This document shows positions 56,298-64,000 of a stretch of DNA of 64,000 bases, piece after piece (positions within the stretch are counted from its first letter, which is position 1; each line of letters begins with the position of its first letter). The position numbers were made by a program, and so were the translations under genes. The notes beneath the pieces are model-generated. The model ran no database searches, had not been told where the DNA came from, and saw nothing but the letters and a program-made list of their open reading frames with translations. Origin of the DNA: Actinospica robiniae DSM 44927 (GTDB lineage: Bacteria > Actinomycetota > Actinomycetes > Streptomycetales > Catenulisporaceae); assembly GCF_000504285.1 (NCBI RefSeq), contig NZ_KI632511.1, positions 3,035,372 through 3,099,371 of the forward strand, in the 5' to 3' direction.

Positions 56298-59147
56298 ATG
56301 ATACGAGGTGCGCGGTCCGGACGGACCGTGGGCACGATGATGGTCGCGGCGCTCGCCGCGACGACGCTCGGCACCGCGCTGGCGCCCACCGCCCGCGCGG
56401 ACTCGGTGACCGCCGGACAGGCCTGGCGGATCGTCCAGCAGTACACCGGTGTCTGGACCAGCCCGCCGACCAACCTGACCAACGGCAACACCGTCGACGC
56501 GCCGATGCTGGGCAACGGCGACATCGGCGTGGCGGTCGGCGGCTCGATCGCCGACCAGACGATGTACATCGGCAAGAACGACTTCTTCTCCTCCTCCACC
56601 CACGCCATCAAGCCGCTCGGCCGGATCGTCGTCACCGACTCCGCCATGTCCGGCTCGTCCTACCACGTGGTGCAGAACATCGCCCAGGCCGAGGTGGACG
56701 GCACCTACACGCTCGGCGCGCAGACCCTGGCCACCAGCAGCTGGGTGGACGCGAACGCCGGCATGTTCGTCACCTCCTTCACCCTGACCGGCGGCAGCGC
56801 GCAGACCATCGGGATCACCCTGCAGAACGGTTCCGGCGGCACGCCCACGGTCACCACCACCGGCAGCGACCTCGACGCCGACGTCTACGCCGACACCGGC
56901 TCCGGCAGCGACCCGCACGCCCGGATCGCCGCGCGCACCATCGGCCAGACCCAGTCGATCTCCGGTAACAAGATCAACCTGACCATCCAGCCGGGCACCA
57001 CCTCCACCCTGGTAACCGGGATCGTCTCGAGCATCGACAGCTCGAGCTGGCAGTCGAGCGCCGACTCGCTCGTCGGCAGCCTCAGCCAGAGCGACGTGAA
57101 CACCCATCAGTCCGCGCACCGCTCCTGGTGGCAGACCTACTGGAACCAGTCGTACGTCGAGATCCCGGACAAGTCCGTCGAGAAGAGCTGGTACGGCTCG
57201 CTCTACCTGCTCGCGTGCGTGTCCCGGTCCGGGAAGACCGCGCCCGGGCTTTGGGGCGACTGGATCACCGGCTCCATGGGCTGGAACGGCGACTTCCACA
57301 CGAACTACAACTACGAGGCGCCGTTCTACTCGGCGCTGTCCACCAACCACATCGCGCAGATGGACTCCTACGACAAAGCCGTCCTCGACTGGCAGTCCGG
57401 GGGCCAGAGCCTGGCGACGCAGAACGGGTACACCGGCGTGCTCTACCCGGTCGGGATCTCACCCGGCGGCACCAGCGCGGACATGAACCTGCACAACCAG
57501 AAGTCGGACGCGGTGAACCTCGCGAGCGACATGGTGATGCGCTACGAGTACACCGACGACAGCACGTACGCGGCCGAGGTCTATCCGTGGCTCAAGCAGG
57601 TGGGCCTGTTCTGGCAGAACTACCTCAGCTATAACGCGACCACCGGCACCTACGACATCCTCAACGACGCGCCGCACGAGGACCAGAGCTATCCGCAGAC
57701 CGACAGCGGCATGTCCATCGGCCTGGTGCACCTGCTCTTCCAGGGCTTGATCGACATGAGCACGGCCCTCGGCCAGGACTCGAGCACCCGCACCACCTGG
57801 CAGAACATCGAGACCCACCTCAGCCCGCTGTCCACGATGACGGAGAACGGCCAGACCATCCTGCGCGAGACGCAGACCGGCAGCGACTTCATCAACGACG
57901 GCAACGACATCGACGCCCAGGCGATCTACCCCGGCAGCCTGATCGGGCTGGACAGCAGCTCGACCCTGCTGACGGACGGCCGCAACACCATCGGCGCGCT
58001 GACCAACGCCTGGGACGGCGGCAACGCCCCGGCCACGTTCTACGCCGCGGCCGCCCGGGTCGGATACAACCCGAACACGATCCTGACGAACCTGCACGAC
58101 GAGGCCGCCAACCAGAGCTACCCGAACATGGCCGTGCACCACAGCGGCGGCGGCATCGAGAACCTGAACGTCACCACCTCCGGCCTGGACGAGATGCTGC
58201 TGCAGTCGTTCCAGAACGACGTGAAGGTGTTCGCGGACTGGCCGACCGGGACGAACGCGAAGTTCGGCGACCTGCTGGCCTACGGTGACTTCCTGATCTC
58301 CAGCAGCATGTCCGCCAACAGCGTCCAGTACATCCGGGCGGTGAGCCAGCACGGCGGGAACCTCGTGGTGACCAACCCGTGGTCGGGCTCGAACGTCGAG
58401 GTCTACAAGAACGGGACCGACACCGGCGCCGTCTCCGGCGCGAAGCTCACCATCGCGACCTCGGCCGGCGACACCGTCGACCTCGCGCCGGCGGGCACAT
58501 CACTCCCCACCATCCAGACCGAGCTGTCCCAGCCGCTGCAGCAGACCACGAGCAGCAGCTTCAGCTCCGGCTTCGAGTCCACCGGCCCGGCGCCGACCTG
58601 GACCGACACCGTCGACACCACCGGCGGCGGTTCGGCCGGCGTCGCCGGCATCTGCTGCGGGCTGACCGGACCGGAGGCGGGTATCCGCACCGGCGAGACC
58701 TCGCACACCGGCAGCGGCTCGCTGATGTACTCGGGCCTGGCGCAGGGCGGCACCAACGTGCACGCCTACCTCAAGGTCTACGACCTGAGCGGCAGCCCGC
58801 TGGCCGTCGGCAGCGGCAAAACCCTGAGTTACTGGATCTACCCGCAGAGCAACGCCACCACCACCTGGGTCTCGGCCGGCTCCACCAACAGCACGTGCGT
58901 CGCCGTCGACCTGATCTTCACCGATGGCAGCACCCTGCGGGACTCCGGCGCCGTGGACCAGAACGGGAACAAGATCCATCCGGCGTCGCAATGCGGGCAC
59001 CTGACGCTGGACGCGTGGAACCACGTCACCGTCAACCTGGGCACCAACAACGCCAACAAGCAGATCAGCAGGATCCTGGTCGGCTTCGACGATCCCAACG
59101 CGACCGGAGGCTACCGCGGTTACCTCGACGACCTGACGATCAGCTGA
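56298..59147 (+). CDS. Secreted GH95-like glycoside hydrolase with C-terminal jelly-roll domain
   Basis: A 949-residue protein with signal peptide (MMVAALAATTLGTALAPTAR). An N-terminal beta domain (about 35-260, LGNGDIGVAVGGSIADQTMY) leads to an (alpha/alpha)6 barrel (about 270-720) with GLWGDWITGSMGWNGDFHTN, YNYEAPFY and ILNDAPHEDQSYPQTD, as in family 95 alpha-fucosidases/galactosidases. From about 755 a beta-sandwich, carbohydrate-binding-like domain follows. It should act outside the cell on side chains of the glycan that the ABC system imports. The exact bond cut is inferred. Confidence 0.7.
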   Translation: MIRGARSGRTVGTMMVAALAATTLGTALAPTARADSVTAGQAWRIVQQYTGVWTSPPTNLTNGNTVDAPMLGNGDIGVAVGGSIADQTMYIGKNDFFSSSTHAIKPLGRIVVTDSAMSGSSYHVVQNIAQAEVDGTYTLGAQTLATSSWVDANAGMFVTSFTLTGGSAQTIGITLQNGSGGTPTVTTTGSDLDADVYADTGSGSDPHARIAARTIGQTQSISGNKINLTIQPGTTSTLVTGIVSSIDSSSWQSSADSLVGSLSQSDVNTHQSAHRSWWQTYWNQSYVEIPDKSVEKSWYGSLYLLACVSRSGKTAPGLWGDWITGSMGWNGDFHTNYNYEAPFYSALSTNHIAQMDSYDKAVLDWQSGGQSLATQNGYTGVLYPVGISPGGTSADMNLHNQKSDAVNLASDMVMRYEYTDDSTYAAEVYPWLKQVGLFWQNYLSYNATTGTYDILNDAPHEDQSYPQTDSGMSIGLVHLLFQGLIDMSTALGQDSSTRTTWQNIETHLSPLSTMTENGQTILRETQTGSDFINDGNDIDAQAIYPGSLIGLDSSSTLLTDGRNTIGALTNAWDGGNAPATFYAAAARVGYNPNTILTNLHDEAANQSYPNMAVHHSGGGIENLNVTTSGLDEMLLQSFQNDVKVFADWPTGTNAKFGDLLAYGDFLISSSMSANSVQYIRAVSQHGGNLVVTNPWSGSNVEVYKNGTDTGAVSGAKLTIATSAGDTVDLAPAGTSLPTIQTELSQPLQQTTSSSFSSGFESTGPAPTWTDTVDTTGGGSAGVAGICCGLTGPEAGIRTGETSHTGSGSLMYSGLAQGGTNVHAYLKVYDLSGSPLAVGSGKTLSYWIYPQSNATTTWVSAGSTNSTCVAVDLIFTDGSTLRDSGAVDQNGNKIHPASQCGHLTLDAWNHVTVNLGTNNANKQISRILVGFDDPNATGGYRGYLDDLTIS

Positions 59148-59149
59148 CG

Positions 59150-60598
59150 ATGCCGCGATCCGAGGTCGAGACGAGGATGCGCGACGGCACGGTCCTGCGT
59201 GCCGACGTGTACCGGCCGACGACGGGCGACGGCCCGTGGCCGGTACTGCTGGCCCGCTCGCCCTACGGGCGTTCGGACGCCGGCGTGCTCGAACGTCTCG
59301 ACCCGGATCGCGCGGCCGGCCGCGGCTTCCTGGTGGTCATCCAGGACTGCCGCGGTCGGTTCGGATCCGAAGGCGACTGGACGCCGCTCGCGCACGAGGC
59401 CGCGGACGGCTACGACACCATCGCCTGGGCAGCCCGCCTGCCGGACGCGGACGGCCGGGTCGCGATGTACGGGCCCAGCTACCTCGGCCACACCCAGTGG
59501 GCGGCCGCCTCGGCCGGGCCGCCCGCGTTGCGCGTCGTCGTACCCGAATTCACCTGGGACGACCCGTTCGACGGCCTACTCGCGCGCGGCGGCACCAAGG
59601 AGATAGGCCTGGTGACGCAGTGGACGTTGGGGCTGGGAGTCAATGTTCTGGAACGGCGATTCGCACGCCGGCCAGGCGAACTTCGTCGAGCGCTCGCGCA
59701 GGTGGATGCCGCGTTCGCCGCATTCCCTTCCGAGGACGCGATTCGCGAGCTGCGGCTGCCTCTGCCGCGGCCGCGTCCCACTGAACAAGCAGATGTAGCT
59801 GGAGTCCCCGCGCTGATCGTGGCCGGCTGGTACGACTGCTTCCTTCAAGGCAGTCTCGACCGATACATCAGGGCACATACGAACGGCACACCGGTCTCGC
59901 TCATCGTCGGGCCCTGGGCGCACGGCAGCCAGGCCCACCGCGTGTGCGGAGACCCGCTGCTGGACCATGAGCTGGACTGGGTCCTCCAGCAGCTCGGGCC
60001 GGAGACGCCTGCACCGGAGCAGTACGTCCTGGTGTACGTCACGGGCGCCGACGCTTGGCGCCGGATGCCGCACTGGCCCCCGGAATCCGCCGAGACCTCG
60101 TGGTTTCTGCACGACGGCGGCGTCTTCCTGCGTGACCCCGACGATCCTGTCGTCACGCACGGCGGCGCAGTGTTGCTGACGCAGGACTTTCCGGCCGGTC
60201 CACACGACCAGCGACAGGTCGAAGAGCGCGAAGACGTGCTCGTATATACGAGCGAGCCGCTGAAAGCGCCGCTGGAGGTCATCGGACGCGTCCGCGTATA
60301 CCTGACGGGAGAATCCACTGCGCCGGTGACCGATTGGGTGGCCAGGCTCTGCGACGTCGACAGCGACGGCGTCTCGCGCAACATCAGCGACGGCATCCTG
60401 CGCACGCATCAACCGGACGCGCAGGAGCACGTGATCGACCTATGGTCTATCGCGCACATGTTCGCAGCCGGGCATCGCATCCGCCTGCAGGTAACAGGAA
60501 GCTGCTTCCCCCGCTGGGATCTCACCCCTGCGGCACGCCAGACCGTCCACTGTGACCCGGCCCGCCCGTCACGGCTCGTCTTACCGATCGTGTTCTGA
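59150..60598 (+). CDS. CocE/NonD family hydrolase (X-Pro peptidase/esterase fold)
   Basis: The true start is ATG 59150, 2 bp after the GH95-like stop, so translation is coupled; the frame open upstream lies inside that gene. The product has 482 residues with the alpha/beta-hydrolase nucleophile VAMYGPSYLGHTQ (Ser), QDCRGRFGSEG (oxyanion region), VGPWAHGSQAH (His) and the C-terminal jelly-roll of CocE proteins. Family members are acyl esterases or dipeptidyl peptidases. In this locus de-esterification of glycan or of plant conjugates is possible. The end overlaps the convergent SARP gene by 18 bp. Confidence 0.8.
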   Translation: MPRSEVETRMRDGTVLRADVYRPTTGDGPWPVLLARSPYGRSDAGVLERLDPDRAAGRGFLVVIQDCRGRFGSEGDWTPLAHEAADGYDTIAWAARLPDADGRVAMYGPSYLGHTQWAAASAGPPALRVVVPEFTWDDPFDGLLARGGTKEIGLVTQWTLGLGVNVLERRFARRPGELRRALAQVDAAFAAFPSEDAIRELRLPLPRPRPTEQADVAGVPALIVAGWYDCFLQGSLDRYIRAHTNGTPVSLIVGPWAHGSQAHRVCGDPLLDHELDWVLQQLGPETPAPEQYVLVYVTGADAWRRMPHWPPESAETSWFLHDGGVFLRDPDDPVVTHGGAVLLTQDFPAGPHDQRQVEEREDVLVYTSEPLKAPLEVIGRVRVYLTGESTAPVTDWVARLCDVDSDGVSRNISDGILRTHQPDAQEHVIDLWSIAHMFAAGHRIRLQVTGSCFPRWDLTPAARQTVHCDPARPSRLVLPIVF

Positions 60599-63500
60599 TG
60601 CGGGCAGATGGGCCCGAGTTTCGGCTTCGTCCATCGTCGCACCCATGCGGTGGTAGAGGTCGATCGCCTCGTTGAGGTGCGCGACCCCGGAGTCCTGAGC
60701 ACCGGTCTCCAGCTCGCAGCGCCCGAGTCCGACGAGCGCTGATGCCAATTCACGCGGGTGGCGTACCTTGCGGGCGAACTCGACCGCTTCCCGGTAGTGC
60801 GCCAACGCGGCAGCCGCTCCGTCTCTGGCGAAGATGAGCGCGCAGATGCCGACGCGGACCTCCACTTGAGAGAACATGAAGCCACCGCGCACGCTGAGCT
60901 CAAGCGCGCTGCGCAGCTGCTCGTCCGCAGCATCGAACTGTCCGTTCGCAATATGGATGTGGCCGATATTCGTGCGGATGAAAGCCTCGAGATAGGACTG
61001 TCGGGAGTCCAGGGAGATCTTGAGCGCTGACTGCTGCAACGCCATCGCCGCCTCGGGATCACCAAGCCTGAGCCGGATGCGGCCGAGTTCCCCACGCGCG
61101 TAGCCGAGGCCGAGCGCGTGCCTGAAGCCGGCGAAGCTCTGCAATGCCTGCTCGAGGTACTCGGTGGCCTCGGCGTATCGGTTCTGCATCATGCGCAGGC
61201 GCCCCAACTCTTGCAGGAAGCTTGCCGTGAACTGCTCCGACTTCATCAGCAGCTTCAGAGCTGCATGGTGGCACGGCTCGATCTCGTCGAATCTACCCAG
61301 CGCGTACATCGCGTGGCCGAGATGGAAGTGCGCATTGGCCTCGAGGAACCGGTCGTTCATTTGAGGGCCGAGTTCGATCATCATCCGGCTGTGTTCCACC
61401 GTGTCTTCGAACCGGCCGTGGTGGTTAGCGAGGATGCTGAGCACGTTGAGTACCGAGGCATGATCGAACGGGCTGCCGACCGCCTGTGTGATGCGCTCTG
61501 CCTGCCGGGTATATTCGAGCGCGAGGTTGGCGTGCCTCGACGAGAGCACGTGACCCAGGCTTCTGAGCGCGTGCGCCTCGCCGATGAGGTCGGCGCAAGT
61601 ACGGAAGGCCTCGATCGCCCTCTGCAGGCAGTCGACAGCTTCTTCAGACATGCCGCGCTCGTTGTACGAATTCCCCAGCACCCGCAGCGCTGCCGCCTCG
61701 GCGGAGATGTCGTGCTCGGCCCGGGCGATCTCGATCCTGGCCAACTGCAGTGCGATGAACCGGTCCCACGGGCCGCTTTCGTGAAGATACGGCGTCATGC
61801 TCTTGGCGAGCTCGAACTTACGCCGTGGCTCGACTGACTCAGACTCGACGACGGCAAGCAGAGCGGCGCTCTCGGCCGCGAACCAGCCTTTGGCATCGAC
61901 GGCGCCCGCAGCGGCCGGGGCGACGCGGCCGACCGGCCGCGGGCCAGCCGGCCGGCCGAACCACGCCGCGTTCGCGCTGGCCGCAGTCTCCACGTAATAG
62001 TCCAGCAGCCGTTCCGTCGCTGCCTGGTTCTCGACCGGGTCGCCCTCGGCCGCGCGGGTGCGGGCGTAGGCGCGCAGGAGGTCGTGGAAGCGGTAGCGGC
62101 CTTCCGTGTGCTGAATCAGCAGGCTGTGATCGTAGAGCGACTCGAGCCGGCGTTCGGCTTCGGCGACGTCGATGTCCTCGAGTGCCGCGGCGGCGAGCGC
62201 GTCGAAGTCGGGGCCGGGGATCAGGCCGAGGCGGGCGAAAAGACGTTGCTGCGCTTCGGGCAGGACGTCGAGGGAGGAGGCGAAGACGCGGGTGATGTCC
62301 CGGTCGTCGTCCTTGAGCAGCGCCAGCGGGTCGCGCCCGGTCTGGAGTGTGGCCAGCAGCGCTTTCAGCGAGAGTTTCGGACGATGGCGCAGGCGCGCCC
62401 CGAGCATGCGGATGGCGAGCGGGAGCCTTCCGCACAGCTCGACGAGCTCGGCGGCTGCCGGGTCGTGCACCTCCATCCGGCCCGGGCCGGCCGCGGCGGC
62501 GAGCAGGGCGACGGCCTCGGCCGGCGGCAGGGAGTCGAGGCTGAGGAATTCCGCGTCGTCGAGGCCGGTCAGCAGGTTGCGGCTGGTGACCAGGACCAGG
62601 CAGCCGGGCTCGGCTGGAATCAGTGGTTTGATCTGGGCCGGGCCGCGGGCGTTGTCCAGCACGATCAGGGTCCTGGTACCGGTGAGCTTGGTCCGGTAGA
62701 GCGCGGCGCGCTCGTGCGGATCCTGCGGGATCGCCCGCGGTTCCACGCCGAGGGAGCGCAGCAGATAGTCGAGCGCGTCCGGTGGGGCGATCGGGTCGAG
62801 GTCGGCGGAGTGGCCGTGCAGATCGATGAACAGCTGGCCGTCGGGATAGTGGGCGACCAGGCGGTGGGCGGCGCGGATCGCCAGTGCGGTCTTGCCGATC
62901 CCGCCCATGCCGTTGATGGCGGAGATGACGACGGTGGGGGCCGCGTCCGTTTCGGCTTCTCCACGCGCGGCAGCGATCAGCGTGTCGAGCTCGGCCTCGC
63001 GGCCGGTGAAGGCGCGAGTGTCGGCGGGCAGTTGGCGGGCGCGGGCCGGCGGAAGGACCGCGGTCGGCGGCGTGAGAGTCGCGTCGGAGCGCAGGATCCG
63101 GTCGTGCAGCGAACGGATGGTGTTGCCCGGCTCCACGCCGAATGCGTCGGCGACGGCACGACGCAGGTCGCGATAGACGTCGAGGGCTTCGAGCTGGCGG
63201 CCCGAGCGGTACAGCGCGAGCATCAGCTGAGCGTGGAAAGCCTCGCGCCACGGATGCGCAGCTATCAGGGTACGTAGTTCGCCGATGACCTGGTCGTGCC
63301 GGGACAGCTGCAGATCGGCCTCGATCCGACCCTGCAGAGCCAGGAGCCTCTCCTCAGCGAACTGCTCGACCGCCGCGAACGTCTGCAGCGCCGGGACGTC
63401 GGCGAAGGGCTCGCCGCGCCAGAGTGCGAGGGCGGCGGTGTACTCCTGGGCCGAGGTGGCCCAATCGCCCTGACCGGCGGCCTTCGCAGCGGTATCGCAG

Positions 63501-63811
63501 AGCTCAGAGAATTCGGCGGTGTCGAGCTCGCCCGGACCGACGTCGACGACGTAGCCCGGTGGCACTGCCCTGATCCGGCCGCCATGGGATCCGAGCGCCT
63601 GACGCAGCCGCGTCACCTGGTTGTGCAGCGGGGACCCGGTCGCCGGCCGGGGCTGGTCGCCCCACAGTAAATCAGCCAGCTGATCAGCTGAGACGACTTC
63701 GTTGGCCCGCAACAGCAACGCCGCGAGGAGCGTTCGCCGCAGCGTCCCGTTGATCTCCAGCGGTCCGTCTACACCGGTGACCCGTACCGGACCGAGCAAC
63801 GCGAAGCGCAT
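60581..63811 (-). CDS. SARP (AfsR/DnrI-type) regulator with BTAD, NB-ARC and TPR domains
   Basis: A 1076-residue activator; ATG 63811 (GTGAAGGGTCGTCG upstream) is preferred over GTG 63829. Residues 1-95 form an OmpR-type winged helix (RFALLGPVRVTG..), 100-245 a bacterial transcriptional activation domain (HPWREAFHAQLMLALYRSGR), then NB-ARC with P-loop GMGGIGKTALAIR near 301 and LIVLDNA. Residues of about 600-1070 are TPR repeats. Full-length AfsR-like SARPs activate antibiotic gene clusters or act globally. No cluster is evident in the window; the target may lie outside it. Confidence 0.85.
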   Translation of the reverse strand: MRFALLGPVRVTGVDGPLEINGTLRRTLLAALLLRANEVVSADQLADLLWGDQPRPATGSPLHNQVTRLRQALGSHGGRIRAVPPGYVVDVGPGELDTAEFSELCDTAAKAAGQGDWATSAQEYTAALALWRGEPFADVPALQTFAAVEQFAEERLLALQGRIEADLQLSRHDQVIGELRTLIAAHPWREAFHAQLMLALYRSGRQLEALDVYRDLRRAVADAFGVEPGNTIRSLHDRILRSDATLTPPTAVLPPARARQLPADTRAFTGREAELDTLIAAARGEAETDAAPTVVISAINGMGGIGKTALAIRAAHRLVAHYPDGQLFIDLHGHSADLDPIAPPDALDYLLRSLGVEPRAIPQDPHERAALYRTKLTGTRTLIVLDNARGPAQIKPLIPAEPGCLVLVTSRNLLTGLDDAEFLSLDSLPPAEAVALLAAAAGPGRMEVHDPAAAELVELCGRLPLAIRMLGARLRHRPKLSLKALLATLQTGRDPLALLKDDDRDITRVFASSLDVLPEAQQRLFARLGLIPGPDFDALAAAALEDIDVAEAERRLESLYDHSLLIQHTEGRYRFHDLLRAYARTRAAEGDPVENQAATERLLDYYVETAASANAAWFGRPAGPRPVGRVAPAAAGAVDAKGWFAAESAALLAVVESESVEPRRKFELAKSMTPYLHESGPWDRFIALQLARIEIARAEHDISAEAAALRVLGNSYNERGMSEEAVDCLQRAIEAFRTCADLIGEAHALRSLGHVLSSRHANLALEYTRQAERITQAVGSPFDHASVLNVLSILANHHGRFEDTVEHSRMMIELGPQMNDRFLEANAHFHLGHAMYALGRFDEIEPCHHAALKLLMKSEQFTASFLQELGRLRMMQNRYAEATEYLEQALQSFAGFRHALGLGYARGELGRIRLRLGDPEAAMALQQSALKISLDSRQSYLEAFIRTNIGHIHIANGQFDAADEQLRSALELSVRGGFMFSQVEVRVGICALIFARDGAAAALAHYREAVEFARKVRHPRELASALVGLGRCELETGAQDSGVAHLNEAIDLYHRMGATMDEAETRAHLPASEHDR

Positions 63812-63844
63812 CGACGACCCTTCACCCACCGTGCACGAATGCTG

Positions 63845-64000
63845 TCACCGGGAGATGCTAGACGCGTAAGCGGTCTTGAGCACATCGACTTCACATCCTG
63901 GATCGAAGGGGTCGAAGCCGTGCTGGAGCAGCCAGCGGATCGCGAGGAGGCTGCGCAGCGACCACCACCCGCGCACCACGTCGGTCTCGACGTCGGCGCC
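63845..64000 (-). CDS. C-terminal end of an aminoglycoside phosphotransferase-like protein
   Basis: The gene runs off the right edge; 51 residues and the stop (63,845-63,847) are visible. VVRGWWSLRSLLAIRWLLQH and GFDPFDPGCEVDVLK match the C-terminal helices of the APH/choline-kinase-like phosphotransferase family found in actinomycetes. The catalytic part is not in the window. It is on the same strand as the SARP gene, 33 bp upstream of it. Confidence 0.55.
   Translation of the reverse strand, partial: GADVETDVVRGWWSLRSLLAIRWLLQHGFDPFDPGCEVDVLKTAYASSISR

Noticed and set aside
60581-64000. Secondary-metabolite cluster indicated by the SARP gene
   Set aside because: No PKS, NRPS, terpene or RiPP biosynthetic genes are in the window; the APH-like end is too partial to suggest resistance.

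Overview
This is high-GC DNA (roughly 70 percent G+C by eye) with frequent GTG starts, 4-bp ATGA/GTGA gene overlaps, secreted proteins carrying family 2 cellulose-binding-type modules (CBM2), a SARP-type activator, an HTH/NB-ARC/TPR regulator and a sugar ABC transporter with no ATPase of its own. Together these point to a filamentous soil actinomycete in the Streptomyces/Catenulispora sphere. The species cannot be told from the window. I see no tRNA, rRNA, CRISPR array, integrase or transposase gene. Layout, left part. Bases 1-4,635 hold the end of a PhyH-type dioxygenase, a secreted FnIII-FnIII-CBM2 protein, an HTH/NB-ARC/TPR regulator and a minimal secreted CBM2 protein. At 4,833-6,303 lies a 1.47-kb non-coding element with inverted arms of about 505 bp. 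It splits a GNAT acetyltransferase gene at a TA dinucleotide that is present at both ends. The arms contain further hairpins, and the centre contains degenerate repeats of about 82 bp. A HEAT-repeat protein follows. Next come two divergent secreted carbohydrate-acting proteins (a ricin-lectin protein and a PL9-like lyase with CBM2) that share a GTAAGCGCTTGC operator-like sequence. Middle part. A co-directional block (14,188-22,916) encodes a GH15 trehalase/glucoamylase-type enzyme, a cyclase-family hydrolase, a GMC oxidoreductase, an NDH-2-like flavoprotein, an internally duplicated membrane protein and an SDR, followed by a membrane-bound diguanylate cyclase. A decayed stretch follows: head-to-head remnants of a TetR regulator and an SDR joined by a deletion, and a frameshifted, 5'-truncated MFS exporter beside MarR and FUSC genes. 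Between 32.6 and 39.5 kb are hypothetical, immunity-like, DUF3626 and secreted proteins, and a UPF0016 manganese exporter behind a recognisable yybP-ykoY riboswitch. Right part. A folE plus RibD-like reductase pair, a ferredoxin-reductase-type flavoprotein, an HTH regulator with C-terminal cysteines, a Gfo/Idh/MocA dehydrogenase divergent from a TetR gene with two matching operators, and an SGNH hydrolase lead into the clearest functional unit, a glycan-use locus (46.7-60.6 kb). There a six-gene leftward operon (ABC solute-binding protein, two permeases, GH38 mannosidase-like enzyme, class I mannose-6-phosphate isomerase-like protein, ROK kinase) is divergent from a LacI regulator, a secreted GH95-like enzyme and a CocE/NonD hydrolase. 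Two promoters share one layout: TTGACA, 19 bp, a -10 element, 3 bp, then GATAACGTTAT(C/T). This suggests that the LacI protein controls uptake and breakdown of a mannose- and/or fucose-containing glycan. A SARP/NB-ARC/TPR activator and the end of an aminoglycoside-phosphotransferase-like gene close the window.
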